Part shown: in pieces, positions 11,340 to 22,148 of the stretch
Layout: each line of letters starts with the position of its first letter
Position numbering within the stretch: position 1 is the first letter of the stretch
Assembly (NCBI GenBank): GCA_030077755.1
Contig: JAQJZZ010000008.1
Span: forward strand, 744,001-808,000
DNA: 64,000 bases
From: Filosporella fistucella
Lineage: Eukaryota; Ascomycota; Leotiomycetes; Helotiales
Direction: 5' to 3'
Notes under the pieces: model-generated
What the model was told of the DNA's origin: nothing
Databases searched by the model: none
What the model saw: the letters and a program-made list of their open reading frames with translations, nothing else
Translations under genes and position numbers: made by a program

Positions 11340-12323
11340 TCGAATATGTGCCAATGTTACGATATGCAGGTTTTAATTTCTAGGGTAACGAATGGTGGAG
11401 TTTTGGGTTTTCTGGGTAATATTGTATTGGGAGAATGGACAGTACATAGATTGGAAGAACCCAGCAATATTATTTTGGCACGTTATGAAGCGCTGTTGTT
11501 CTGTGGCAATTTAGAGGAGACGCGAATTTCCTGAAGCAGTGTATGGCATCTAGGTAAAAATGTACGTTTCCACGGCCCAAAAGAATAGGCTCTTGACACA
11601 TGTCAAAATGGATATGCTCAAAGTAAAGGGAGCACGAGGAGAAATGAATTAGTGGTGTTTACAGTGCAAACGGCTTCAGCTGAATGGAATTCTCAAAAAT
11701 ATCTATATTGCATAAATCTAAGATCTCAATCTCGAATGAATCTTGCCACTTTTCAAGTGTTGCTTGACAATATCATGTTCCACCCCCTTTTTACCTCGCT
11801 TAGCCGGGGTTGTGCTTTTTTTGTCCTCCCACCCCATGTGACGACGTCTTTCACGGAAAAGTGATACATCGCGTTAAGACCCGATTGCTCGTCACTTATT
11901 CAGCTTTGGGAGCCCATAAAAACCTCACATCGCTTTACGGACGTTGCTCCAAAGGGTATTTTGATGTAGAAGTGTGGTCCGTGCACGGACCACTCGGTTA
12001 CGGAAATCATGTCTGAATAGCTTCAACTTGAGAAATGTATAACTGAGAAATGCCTACAAATCTACAATTGCAAATAATATGAAAAGAAAACGTATGAAGA
12101 AAGTAGAAGTGACGTTGAAAGAGAGGTCTAGCTCGGCTGGAGGCCTTAGCGCCTTTCGTAGCTCGATCTTTCGAAGTTTTGCAGATCTCTTTTGTTTACA
12201 ATCAACTTCGACTGCAACAATCCAACTTCAACTCGACTCTTTCGAAGATTGCCTTGCTTTGTCAAGAGGACTACATTTTTTTTGTTGTTCAATAATTGCC
12301 GAGGAGTATCCTATGATTACACA
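11340..12323. other. Intergenic / UTRs
   Basis: 3' UTR of the preceding gene, then promoter and leader of the next. A T-rich stretch lies at about 12270-12290. No gene seen. Confidence 0.45.
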
Positions 12324-14240
12324 ATGAAGAGGTGCATCGAGAAAGTCAATGCTCAGAGAGGCAAGCAGCTCTGGGATAAGCTGACTCCTGATTATAAGGC
12401 ATTCATGTCTAGGGTTGACCACGTTATTCAAGAGAGAAAAGAAATCTTCATGCGCACGGGTGCACCAGGCCCTATTGAGGATCTCAACGAACATGTCGAA
12501 AGATTGTTGAGTGGCCAAACAGAAGATCCCAAGATAAGCGTGGTGTGGAGGATGAAGGCGGAGATTCTTGGATTTGAATCAGGAGAATATCCTGAGTGGA
12601 TGATTGAGCACAGAAAGAGAAGTACATATCCCTCCTTTAGTTGCATGAAACTATGATAAACACGAAATCCGCTAACATCCTCTTAGCGCCTATCATAGCA
12701 ATAGCATCGACGGTTGATAATAGTGCGGCAACAGCCTCGAAGGTTGACGATAGCGCAGAGGTCACGGGGAAGGCTCCTATGCCAAAGAAGAAGAAAAACA
12801 AGAAAAGATCTAGGAAGGCTCGATCAAAAAATCAAATCCTTTCTCAACTCTTCGAACAAACAACTGCATTCCCAACCCTATCACCAACGATGTCGCAAGA
12901 CTTGGACCCAATTGCAAACCTCGCAGCAATGTCCGATCTAACACTTCATTCTGGTACAAAGGAGGAAGAGTCTTCTGCAATTGTCGACGGCGTCAAGGAT
13001 CTCACAACCGCGTTCTATCCAACCCACAATCCTGAAACCATGCACAAGGGTACTGAGGAAGCTGTCGACGATCTCAAGAACATGATTGCCGCAGCCTATC
13101 CAAACCTTTGCCTTGATACCATACCCAAGGGTACTTGCAAAACTGTCGAGGATCTCAAGAACCTCATAGCAGTGGCCGGTCCAAACATGCATCCTGATAC
13201 CATGAACAAAGATACTTGCGCAACTGTAGATGATGACGAAAACGTCACAGCCGTCACCGATCCATACCTCCATCCTGACAAAATCTATAAACATGCGTGT
13301 GGTGCAGTGGAAGCCGTCAAGAAGTACAACTTTCAAGACCCTCTGGTGAGTTCAACCTCAATGCATCCAATCATCCCTCAAGAATGTGCGCATGCTGACT
13401 ACCATCATAGGTTCAAACAGATATCAAGATCTTGGAGGAGTTTATTCAATTGGACAAGAAGGAACGTGAAGGCATGGACACTGGTTTGGTTGACATCTGC
13501 AATCGCCGACTTATAGGAATCTATGCATGTCACGCAACTGCGATGAGAGATGCACTTGGTAAGCCTACAAGCTACTCCAATATTATGGATTTCGTTTTGA
13601 AAGTTACCTATACTGACATCATGCAGTTGGAGGTTATAAGCATCTTATTCCTGCTGAGATCATGGAGTGTATGACTCTGATCGAGATGTCCCGTGACCTC
13701 CCAGAGATCAATCCAGCTATCATTGCACCAAGAGCTCAATGGGAGGCCCGTGTCAAGTCATTCTTCGATGAGAATCCCGCTGCCAAGGAACGTTTCGAGT
13801 ACGCAAAGGAACCGATCGCCAAATACATCGGCCATAACAAACCAGCCAATGGTTGGAAGACCGGGCGGATGCCATTCGTACTTTCTACATTTGTCCAAGA
13901 CCAGAAGAAGATCTTGGAGTTTCTGGAGAAGGAAAATGTCCAGATCCTTCCCAACGATAACGAGCGCAAGCAACGAAAGCTTCGCAAGTTCCCAAAGGAC
14001 TTCTTCGAACCAGACAAGGTTTTGAAGTACCGCGATGTGGCCCGGAAGGCAACTCAGGAGCCTGAGTTGTACTTCCGGAGCCAGACAATCTGCGAGTACA
14101 TCAATGAACGATGCAAGAAGGACCAAGCTCGCATCGACGCAAGAAAGGCCGCTGAGGGCATCACCTTGAAGGGTGCTTGCCTCAAGCCAGAGAACTTCAA
14201 GGTCTTGAAGGAGTTGGAGGAGAAGTACTACAAGAAGTAG
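12324..14240 (+). CDS. Hypothetical 572-aa protein with NLS-like basic cluster and four 27-aa repeats
   Basis: Four exons fit in phase: 12324-12621, 12687-13345, 13411-13558, 13627-14240 (introns 65, 65 and 68 nt with GTACAT, GTGAGT and GTAAGC donors). The start is the first ATG of an open frame. Residues about 130-145 form a strongly basic cluster (KKKKNKKRSRKARSK), like a nuclear localisation signal. They are followed by four 27-residue repeats (12983-13306) with core VDDLKNxIAxAxPNxxxDTxxKGT. The C-terminal 200 residues are charged and helical (KRFPKDFFEPDKVL-type segment, many KE pairs), ending LKELEEKYYKK. No enzyme motif is recognised. The repeats and NLS suggest a nuclear or scaffold role, but this is inference. 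Confidence 0.7.
12983..13306 (+). repeat. Coding tandem repeat, 81-bp unit (27 aa), four copies
   Basis: Four consecutive exact-length units each begin with V-D/E. Copies 2 and 3 are the most similar (VDDLKNMIAAAYPN, VEDLKNLIAVAGPN). Copies 1 and 4 have diverged but keep the Pro, the D/E-T/K and the K-G/D/H-T/A positions. A further V-E start follows at 13307. Confidence 0.8.
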
Positions 14241-15186
14241 GCAATTTAGCTTACTTCTTATGGTTCTTCTCCTCCATCTGGTTCGCTAGATGGCTGGAGA
14301 TGGTAGAACTGGGTGTGTGTGCCCTGGGTCTCAGTGTGGACTCGTTATAGGTTTTTAATATTCGCGGTTGATCTTTGCTGTGGCCTTTGCGGTGGTTCCG
14401 GGGGTCTACGGACTCTCAGATGCTCTTCACTTTTCAGGACCAATAATGAGATACGAAATATAAACCTTGATTCCAGATATGATGCTTAAAATCCTTGTAA
14501 GTTGCTGTGCTTAAGTACTTGCTGCGCAGATTGACTTTAGGATTCAAGCCTGCCATTCCATCCTTTTGACCACTGCCTTCGATATGTAGTTTGATCTGAG
14601 TGCTTCTGGTATAGCATGGCAGCTGCTTCCTGAGACCATCCGTGGGTCAGTAGGCTATGATAATTCTTGTGACCTTTTTACAGTCATCTCCAACCATCAC
14701 TTTTCATTTTTATGCATTCACAGAAGACTTTTGAGCTAGAACGGGATCATTGAATTTCAATGTAAATGTTAGAGTCAGTAGAACTACAGAAGAAATTTAC
14801 TTTGTTTCAAAATAGGTCACCGCTGTTATCAATCCAATCGTTGGTCGAAATTTACTAAATATCTCCGAATCTCGCTTCGATCGAACTCTAGTGAAATCGA
14901 AGAAGAACCCCCACTAGCGCAATTCACTTCTTCATTGCGGCAAATATACCCGTTCTTCTCATTTTGCCACTTCTGTTCACCAAAATCTCAACCTTGTACC
15001 AACCTTTCGTACCGTAGGTTGGCAATTGCTCCATCTACCTCTTTTTTCCATACCCTCAATCAAAACTCCAACACAGCCCTCTCTCGAGCTGAAGCCTTCA
15101 TCATCGAACATAGTCGAAATATCGATTTTGAGTCAAACTCAAGAGCTTATCGTACTAAGATATTCAAGGTGAATACGGAAGAAGAG
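14241..15186. other. Intergenic; frame of the next gene is already open upstream of its first ATG
   Basis: No separate gene. From about 14935 the reading frame of the next gene is open without an ATG. At 15163 it encodes FKVNTEEEM, a first copy of the repeat seen downstream, so a missed first exon or a lost start is likely. Confidence 0.45.
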
Positions 15187-15369
15187 ATGGATGAAGCCAT
15201 GCTCCCACTAGTTGACGACGGCGGTAAGAGATTTAAGACGAGAGCAGAAGAGGAGATAGCCGAAGTCACGGGCTCAGTATCTCAAGGCGGTGGTAAAAAT
15301 TTCAAGGTGTACACGGATGAGGAGAAGGAGGCAATCAAGAAAAGCTTGTTTGCTAAGGACCCCACGGGC
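15163..15369 (+). repeat. Coding tandem repeat, 69-bp unit (23 aa), three clear copies
   Basis: FKVNTEEEMDEA, FKTRAEEEIAEV and FKVYTDEEKEAI begin at 15163, 15232 and 15301, exactly 69 bp apart, each unit ending near a GGK/GK motif. The first copy lies upstream of the first ATG. Confidence 0.7.
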
Positions 15370-15668
15370 AAGTCATGGAAGAACTGGCGTAAAAACGACA
15401 AGCGTCGCAAACACAAGGGTACAAATGTTGGAGACAAGCAAGAAGTCAACAGTGCCGCTGCCGTCATCAATAAGAAAGGTACTGAATATTCAGATCATTC
15501 TGCAGAATTTAGCTGATCTGAATAGATAGAGAGTACACTACCAAGAGATTCAAGAGCGATGGCCAATCAGAGATCGTTGCTCAGGTTCTTCTTGCCAAGG
15601 CTGCTGCTGACAAGACGAAATCGATTGCTTCCCCAAATGACACTTCTGATAATGATGAGGATGGATAG
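15187..15668 (+). CDS. Repeat protein, 5' half of a gene split by an in-frame TAG
   Basis: Exons 15187-15478 and 15526-15668 (47-nt intron, GTACTG..GAATAG, phase 1) give 144 aa from the first ATG. The protein consists of units beginning FKV/FKT spaced by exactly 23 residues (15163, 15232, 15301), with a diverged later copy (KRFKSDGQSEIVAQ). It has a basic segment (KNDKRRKHKG). It ends SDNDEDG then TAG (15666-15668), but the same frame stays open for 30 nt to an ATG at 15699 and continues as the next entry. I read both parts as one gene interrupted by a nonsense codon. Function unknown. Confidence 0.5.
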
Positions 15669-15698
15669 ATTCCAGTTGATGAGAGTGCGTATTCTGTT

Positions 15699-16246
15699 AT
15701 GAGTATTCCCAGGAAGGGTCTCAATAAGAGAATGAAAGGTAAGAGCTCTTTCGTAATCTATACCAATCGAAATACAATGCTGATAGAACATGCAGTTGAT
15801 GCAATCGTCTCTCCTAGCAAAGGCACTCCCACTAAAGTTACTGGTTACCTTGCGAAAGAATTCAATGTTTCAGATCGCGACGAATGCGATGCAGTCCCAT
15901 TGATGAAGGAATCGGGCCCGAAGGAGAAGATTGATCGTGCCCGGAAGGATTTCGAGTCTCTTACGAAGAAGATGAGGGATAATGCCCGAGCCAGGAAGGA
16001 GAAGGTCCATCATTGTATGTTTTCCACCACACCATCACTGCTCCTATATTGGCATGCTAATATTCTCAAGCTTCATGCAATGGCATAGGAGCTGGCAAGC
16101 GACTCGAGGAAGGATCTGATCCTTATGATCTTAATTCTCCATCCTGGTTCAAGCCACCACCATCGGTTACTAAAAACCCAATGTGGAAGCTTGATGATCG
16201 TCGTCCTGCTTCATGGGATGTCAAGTTCTATGGCTGCGGAAATTAG
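15699..16246 (+). CDS. 3' half of the TAG-split repeat gene
   Basis: Exons 15699-15738, 15796-16014 and 16071-16246 join in phase (introns 57 and 56 nt; donors GTAAGA and GTATGT; a CTAAT branch 10 nt before the second acceptor). They give 144 aa if started at the ATG. It is in the same frame as the preceding entry, separated only by TAG plus ten sense codons (IPVDESAYSV). Charged, helical sequence (KIDRARKDFESLTKKMRDN) is followed by a C-terminal segment with SPSWFKPPPS and two Trp residues before the stop. No recognised domain. A separate gene beginning 31 nt after a stop would be unusual in a fungus, so a single broken gene, or stop readthrough, is more likely. Confidence 0.5.
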
Positions 16247-16623
16247 ATTACGAGGTATTACAGGGAATATACAGGTGGGGGTCTTGAGTGGGAATTGTGG
16301 ATTCTGCTCCTTCCTGCCTGGTTCTCGTACTTCGGATGTCTTTTCGGACATGGCAGGCTTCGGTGCTGCAGGTATGGTCATTTGAGAGATGGTATTTGTG
16401 AACGTGGCATCTGGCCACATCATGAATCAGATCAATGCACCTTTTTCCCAATTGTGGCATCAGATGGATTCTTAGATAGGGTAGATACACCTCGAGGAAA
16501 TTAAAATAAGCTGAAAACTTTCTTATCTTCGGACTTCCGTGAGCCAACCATGAATGTTCCTATAATCAAGAGCTACGTACAAATCAAGACTTAAAAATAT
16601 CGCAAGTCATGCCATAACACATA
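16247..16623. other. Intergenic, convergent
   Basis: Spacer between convergent gene ends; shared 3' flank. No gene seen. Confidence 0.5.
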
Positions 16624-17746
16624 TCATTTATGCGCCTCCAAAATGTATCCTTCATACTCCCACCAAATCTCAAATCCCAATTTCTCATAGAAACCCCGTA
16701 TGACGACAGAATCAATAAATACTCCTTCAACCCCTCTCTCCTTCATTATTTCCAAAGCTCTAACCATCATCGCCAACCCAATTCCTTTTCCTCTTCCCTT
16801 CTCATCTATACCGACAGCAGCAATCAACCCCGTCTTATCCTTCGATGGCAATAGAGGCAAGAAGACGAATCCGTCGCAAAGTATGGCATTATGGGAACAC
16901 ATCATGGTCCACCCTATCTGCTCGTTGGTGTCAGGATCGATGGCGACGAGGACTTGGTCGTGTTGGTTGTAAGCTGCGAGGGCTTGGTAACCTTTCACCC
17001 AGGTCTGTTGGGATCAGCATCGTGATTTTAAAAGCAGAAAGGGGAAGGACGAACAAATCCATTAGCGTTCTGCTTGGTAATGCATTCTTCATACATCTCT
17101 GGTGACCATGGCACAAACTTGATATTGCTTTTCGCGGCTCCTTCCATCACGTCAGGCGGTGCGATTGTTGTTCGAATATCTTTGTAGAAATCCCGAATTG
17201 TAGGAGAATCAGACTTGAGAAACCCTTTGAAGAATCAGCAATCTTAACCTCTCACCATTTTATAGACCGATTCTTGCCTCGATGCACGAAGAAGTCCTTC
17301 ACTTCCTGTGGAAACTCTATCGGCAGCAGTGGCCAGAATCTTGGCATCGAAGATCCCAATTCCAAAACCTTCAATTCTCCTAATCCTTTCTCTATAGCAG
17401 CTTCCCTTAAACCATCCTTTGTTCTCTCAAGCAATGCAGTACCAATTCCCTTTCTCCTGTACTCGGGGAGAACACCAATAGCTGCTATCTTCCCGGAGGG
17501 TCCCTCTTTGATCCACGAGAGACAGAATCCTTGCTGATGGAGAAAATGGTGACCCGGAATGTGTTGAAATACTTTCTGTAAACGTTCTCGTTCAATTGGC
17601 CATTTGGGAAAGATGATTTGCCACATCTGCCATATTTTGTCGAAGTCTTCGTCGAAGTTGGTGAAGGCCCAGATTTTATGCGTGGCTGAGCCAAGTTGGT
17701 CTGAGGTAGGATTCTGCGGTTCCGCTGGAGCTGGAAGTGTATCCAT
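16624..17746 (-). CDS. Two-domain GNAT N-acetyltransferase
   Basis: Transfers an acyl group from acyl-CoA to an amine; substrate unknown, probably cytosolic. Reading leftwards from the ATG at 17746: exon 17278-17746, intron 17225-17277, exon 17055-17224, intron 17005-17054, exon 16624-17004 (339 aa). Each half has a GNAT acetyl-CoA motif A: AIGVLPEYRRKGIGTAL at about residues 90-106 and AVGIDEKGRGKGIGLAM near residue 280, with the R/KxxGxG/A loop. The first intron fits best as GC-AG (GCAAGA...AAAG), because it restores HRGF followed by SPTIRDFYKDI in phase; the nearby GTGAGA donor leads into stops. The second donor is GTTCGT. Tandem-GNAT proteins of this size occur widely in fungi. Confidence 0.8.
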
Positions 17747-18560
17747 AGATGCGGAGACAATCGAGCAAGATGTCTTTTCCTTCTAATTTAGGATTTAAAC
17801 ACACAAGTCACAACAGTGCTTCTACCTGCGAAGGGTCGTTCCAAGCGGGGCTGCCAAGAATTGATGCCTCCCACTTTCAAAAATTACCAAACCAAGTTCT
17901 TGACTTCTAAGCCGCAGCAGTCACATAAACTCTACCAAATAAATGGAGTTACACCCAAAACCTGGACGTGAATAAAGTCAAGCAGTGGCTAAATATGAAA
18001 ACACTAAAAGGTTGCCTAATAGTAGCAAGCGAGCTGACGTGGCGATCTTAAAACTGCAAACTATCTCTTGCTGGTCATTTATTGCGGAGTATACAAGTAT
18101 TCCGAAGCTCCGGTTGCTGTCTGTCCCTGAAGAGGAAGGCGGGTAATGCACGCTTTCGCTTAACCCCTTTAACAGATTCTGACTTCAATTTTGCCAGAAA
18201 GCACAACTTCGTTGACAATTATTGTATTCGTGAACAACATTGGATGCTAAATATCACAAAGAAATATATCCTCTCTAAAATTTGATGCGAATTGTCAAAC
18301 TTCCGGCATGCAAATAATTATTTTGAGCTTGATTAATAAGAAGTATGTCCCGCAACTGGGAAAGACAGTTTTAAGAATATAGAGTCGCATGTTTCAAAGT
18401 ACAAACTGTGCATTGATGCTTTCAATGACATGATTTTGGCACAAAGTTGTTCAAGACTGCCCATCTACTCTTTGATTGTGTCCAAAGTCCTGTATCTCCA
18501 ATTGAAAGCAATAGGTGCAAACATTTCCAGTTCATGAATCGGTGTTTTGCAACCAAGGTT
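17747..18560. other. Intergenic
   Basis: AT-rich spacer. The first 150 bases are the probable promoter of the GNAT gene. No gene seen. Confidence 0.5.
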
Positions 18561-19090
18561 CTACCCCTCTCTTAGGAATTCATGCCACAAATCATATTGA
18601 CCTCCTCTCATTCCTTTTGCTATAATTTTGATCCCATGTTCATCCTTCAAGATTCTTACAAAATCTCTCATTGTATGAGCCATAGTCCAATGCCACATGG
18701 GTTCTTCATCGTTTGGGTTGTCAATCAAGTCAATATGGCCGAAGGTGTTTCCCAGACTGTTGTAGCGCAATTGCGATCTGTTCTGACATCTATAGTATCA
18801 TTTTCTGTTAGTTGCTCTGTCTGCAGCCCAGGCAATTGAGCTAGAACTAAAATCTAGGTAGTTCTGAAGAGTGTCTGAGCAATCTTCACCTCACCATCAT
18901 TGCGAGTGTCAATTGATCTGGAGGTCCTGTAGACATACCCTCCGTAATCTGCTTCTCGATCCCTCCTGGGATTTTTGCAAACATTCAAACCCCAGAACCA
19001 TATGTACTGGTTTTTGGTCCAACTCCTACTTTCCCACCGTGGGAGAAAGAACCCTTCTTATTGTTCCATAGCCATGTGTCAAGCCTTTTG
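18561..19090 (-). pseudogene. Possible gene relic or C-terminal fragment, unknown family
   Basis: Minus-strand frames read like protein but have no usable start. One segment (about 19040-18880) gives YIWFWGLNVCKNPRRDRE and GGYVYRTSRSIDTRNDGE. Another (18770-18561) gives EEPMWHWTMAHTMRDFVRI and ends DLWHEFLREG. A GTGAAG donor near 18885 and a GTCAG acceptor near 18790, with CTAAC between, could join them in phase 0. Alternative frames in the same place are also open, so the true frame is unclear. It may be a decayed gene or an unresolved multi-exon gene whose first exons lie towards 19260. Confidence 0.25.
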
Positions 19091-19409
19091 TAGTTTCTCT
19101 AAAATCGAAACAGGGTATTTTTCGGCTATTTCTCAGTACAATTGCATCGATTCTCTCTCTCAGACTCTTCTCAAGCTAGTATCAGTCCAAAACCACATTA
19201 ATTGGTTATATTTCGGGGTGTATATCGGCTACATCGCTTCGAAGTATAGTCGACTTCCTTGATTGGTGACAGTTCGATTCATCGTCAATCCCATCAACAA
19301 ATTTCACAAACAATTTCTCTGCTCATAATATCTTCGCAGTGCACTGAGCGTGAAAAGCACACAGAGCTAACCCAACGAGGTCATCGTCGCAGAAAAAACC
19401 ACACTAATC
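19091..19409. other. Intergenic, promoter of the next gene
   Basis: No gene seen; leader of the gene at 19410, possibly also upstream exons of the minus-strand relic. Confidence 0.35.
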
Positions 19410-20180
19410 ATGGATTCCAGTCCGCAAAAAACACCATCAAAGTTGCACAAGAGAACGAAATCAGGTCTCTCCTTCAAAGCCCCAAAGCTCTTTCAAAATC
19501 TCAAACACTTGCAACCGAGCAAAATGATTGACTACTCTACCTCCGATGGGGATGACGAGAAGAGCGTCAGATCGAAGTCAGACCAAGGATCGGCTCGACC
19601 ACTTTTTGGAGCTTTGAGCTCAAAACCTACCACTTCGAATCCCAGTCGAATCAAGTCCACTCTCTCCAGGTGTTCTTCGAAGATCCGGCGCACAATCTCA
19701 ACTTCAAAGATCAAGGGCAAAGACAAAACTGTCACCAACGACGACGATGAAGACGAAGACGAACAATTGAGTGATCACCTGACCAATCTTAATATCAACG
19801 CACGTCGATCAGACGATGACGAAGGTTTCGAGACTGCCTGGCCCGCCTCTTCCTCTTCCGACAATGGAGGTTACTCAGCACGAAGCAGCGACGATTTCGG
19901 GGGCGGTCCAAGCATCAGAAAAGAGAAGCCTTTGGAGATGAAGAAGAAGGGTAAGAAGAAGGTGAAGACTTTATCTTACCGAGCCAAGAAGGAAAGTTCG
20001 TCAGCCACGGAAGTTGACGCTATGGATATCGACAAACCAAATGAGAACATCCAGCTGCCAAGTCTTGGCCTGCTCAATATCAGCAGGGGAAACGGCAATG
20101 ATTCTCCGGCTTCATCTTTGAAGCGCAAGGCGAGCTTGGAAGAACCTGGCTCCGTCGATCAACACAAGAGACGCAAGTAG
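19410..20180 (+). CDS. Basic/acidic, NLS-rich hypothetical protein (256 aa)
   Basis: Single exon from ATG 19410. Basic patches alternate with acidic runs: an N-terminal TPSKLHKRTKSGLSFKAPK, an acidic stretch DDDEDEDEQ near residue 115, MKKKGKKKVKTLSYRAKK near residue 180, and a C-terminal bipartite-type signal (LKRKASLEE...HKRRK). Ser-rich linkers hold many possible phosphosites. No folded domain is recognised and disorder is expected throughout. Composition suggests a nuclear protein; function unknown. Confidence 0.65.
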   Translation: MDSSPQKTPSKLHKRTKSGLSFKAPKLFQNLKHLQPSKMIDYSTSDGDDEKSVRSKSDQGSARPLFGALSSKPTTSNPSRIKSTLSRCSSKIRRTISTSKIKGKDKTVTNDDDEDEDEQLSDHLTNLNINARRSDDDEGFETAWPASSSSDNGGYSARSSDDFGGGPSIRKEKPLEMKKKGKKKVKTLSYRAKKESSSATEVDAMDIDKPNENIQLPSLGLLNISRGNGNDSPASSLKRKASLEEPGSVDQHKRRK

Positions 20181-20978
20181 GGTACGATTTTTGGCACTGG
20201 ATTTGGATACAAAGTTGGATTTGGCACGTCGTTTTGAGTCTGATACTTGAGTCTATGTTTTGTTTGGCAAATTGGAGTATTGGGGGGCATTTGGGCGTGT
20301 TATGTGCTTCGCTTTGACCTCGAAGCTTTTTATTGAAGTTCGGATATATTTTCAACAGACGGGATCGTTCTTTCCTACATTAATGATTGTTATTCGGCTG
20401 AGAGTTGGGCAGTTACGGTCTGCTAAGGAGAACACTCAATAGACTTGGAACCAGAATTCAAAATTCTGTGTATTGAAGTGATACCTCTGTCAGTGGGCTT
20501 AAAATGGAACCAGGAATGCTGTCCCGGTCGCAGTTTCCTCCCCTATTTGTTGAATTATGCAGGTGCAGAGTTACATTGCCCGCAACAATATAGAGGTCCA
20601 TTGAGGTAATTTTTTACACCCCGGAACGCACTAAAGTATAGGCCCTAAGGCCATTTCTCGCTCAAATACACTCCCTGTCCGAAAGAATTGAAGCATTTGA
20701 TACCTCCTCAAATCCATGCAGGAAGCCATTCTGGAAGTAATGTGAAAATTTCGTCTTTGCGCATATTAGGGCAGAATCACCAAAAATCAGCAGGCTTGAA
20801 CATTAATCATTGCTACACCGTATCTGTTGACAATCTTTAACATGAAAGAGGTTGGCGTATTAGGATAGATGTTGCTCAAGAAAATTGTCCAAAAACCGGT
20901 GACTCTATTACCCTTTGTTCTCCACGTTCTTCTGGTATCATTTCTCTTCCTTTGAATAAGCCCAACACTACAGCTGGT
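20181..20978. other. Intergenic
   Basis: 3' flank of the preceding gene and promoter remnant of the pseudogene. No other gene seen. Confidence 0.5.
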
Positions 20979-22148
20979 ATGCGGTTCAAAATTGCCTCGT
21001 CTATCATCGTGGCTGCCGTGCTCTCTACTCTTGTTGACGCACATTTTGTGGCTTGACATTCCTACCAGCCTCGGCTTTGATGACGAAGTCGAAGACAATG
21101 CTCCTTGTGGTGGGTTTGATCCTGCTGTTAGAACCGTCGTCACCGATTTCTTCGCCAAGGGCCCTCCAGTCAGTGTCTTGACCACCCACTTCTCCGTGAC
21201 CTTCGAGTTCTAGGCTGCTCCTGCAAGCAACCTTAACCACTGGGTACCTCTCGCTCGAGTCTTGAACCAAACTGGTGTTGGCACGTTCTGCGAGCCTCAA
21301 ATTCCTGGACCACCTGAATGGGTTGGACTAGATGCTGTGCTACAGATAATCCAAAGTGCGCTAGATGGATTACTATATCAGGTACCTGTCTCGCGGCTTT
21401 CCTCTCCAAGAAAATAAAATGCACATTTCGAATCAAGATTAAATCTATGTGATCCAGTGCTCCGCAATTAGGTTTCAAGACTTCCCATACGCCGGTCCTG
21501 ACGCAGTATGTGCCAATGACATGGGAGCTGTGGTCTCGTGGCTTGGAGGAGTTAGCTCAAGCAGCGTGGTACTTTCTACATCATCTTCAGCAACGGATAT
21601 ATCAACGTCTTCACGCTCTAAGATACTCATCGAGACTACATCTTCGAGCTCTACAACAACCATTGAGACTCCATCTTTAAGCACCACATCGACGACAGCT
21701 CCGATAACACCAAGCTCCCCAATCCAGCAGGGTACAGGATCCAGTACCACTGTATCAGCTGGATCCAAATCGCTATCTGCTTCAAAATCAAAAGACTCAA
21801 CCATCGCTTCTTCAAACACGGTCCACTCCGGGTCGGCCAGCGAGATCACCAAATTTCCCACCACGACCTTTTTAGTGACAATTACTTCAAAGTTTGTCAT
21901 CCAAAACAGCAACAACAAGAAAGGGAGAAGGAGAATCAACCATTACAAGCGGCGCAGAAATCCCCGAACTCACTAAAGCCCACATCACAAGTACTACTCA
22001 AGTTCCAGCAACGATTTCGACTGCTGGTAGCAGCACTCCTACCCAATCTCTTGTTCTTTTCACTGCAGGCTCCGTAACTCAGCTCCCTCAAATCGGGACA
22101 ATTCTCTTGAGTATCTGTTTAGCAACCCTGACGGCCTTGTTCGTTTAG
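20979..22148 (+). pseudogene. Decayed BIM1-like / X325-type copper-binding GPI-anchored protein
   Basis: The ATG at 20979 encodes a clear signal peptide (MRFKIASSIIVAAVLSTLVDA) cut before HF, the N-terminal His typical of this LPMO-like copper family. Family motifs follow: SLGFDDEVED, APCGGF, VTDFFAKG, then GTFCEPQIPGPPEW and DGLLYQ. An intron (GTACCT 21382 to ATCCAG 21457) leads into CSAIRFQDF, a long Ser/Thr stalk, and a hydrophobic GPI-type tail (ILLSICLATLTALFV). The frame is broken at least three times: a shift at about 21045-21055 just after the signal peptide, a TAG at 21211-21213, and a shift near 21890 in the stalk. Intact relatives bind Cu(II) at the cell surface and are linked to copper uptake. 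This copy is very unlikely to make a working protein. Confidence 0.7.

Noticed and set aside
21475..21939. Minus-strand 154-codon frame opposite the Ser/Thr stalk
   Set aside because: It is the antisense of a Ser/Thr-rich repeat-like coding stretch; such regions give long acidic antisense frames.
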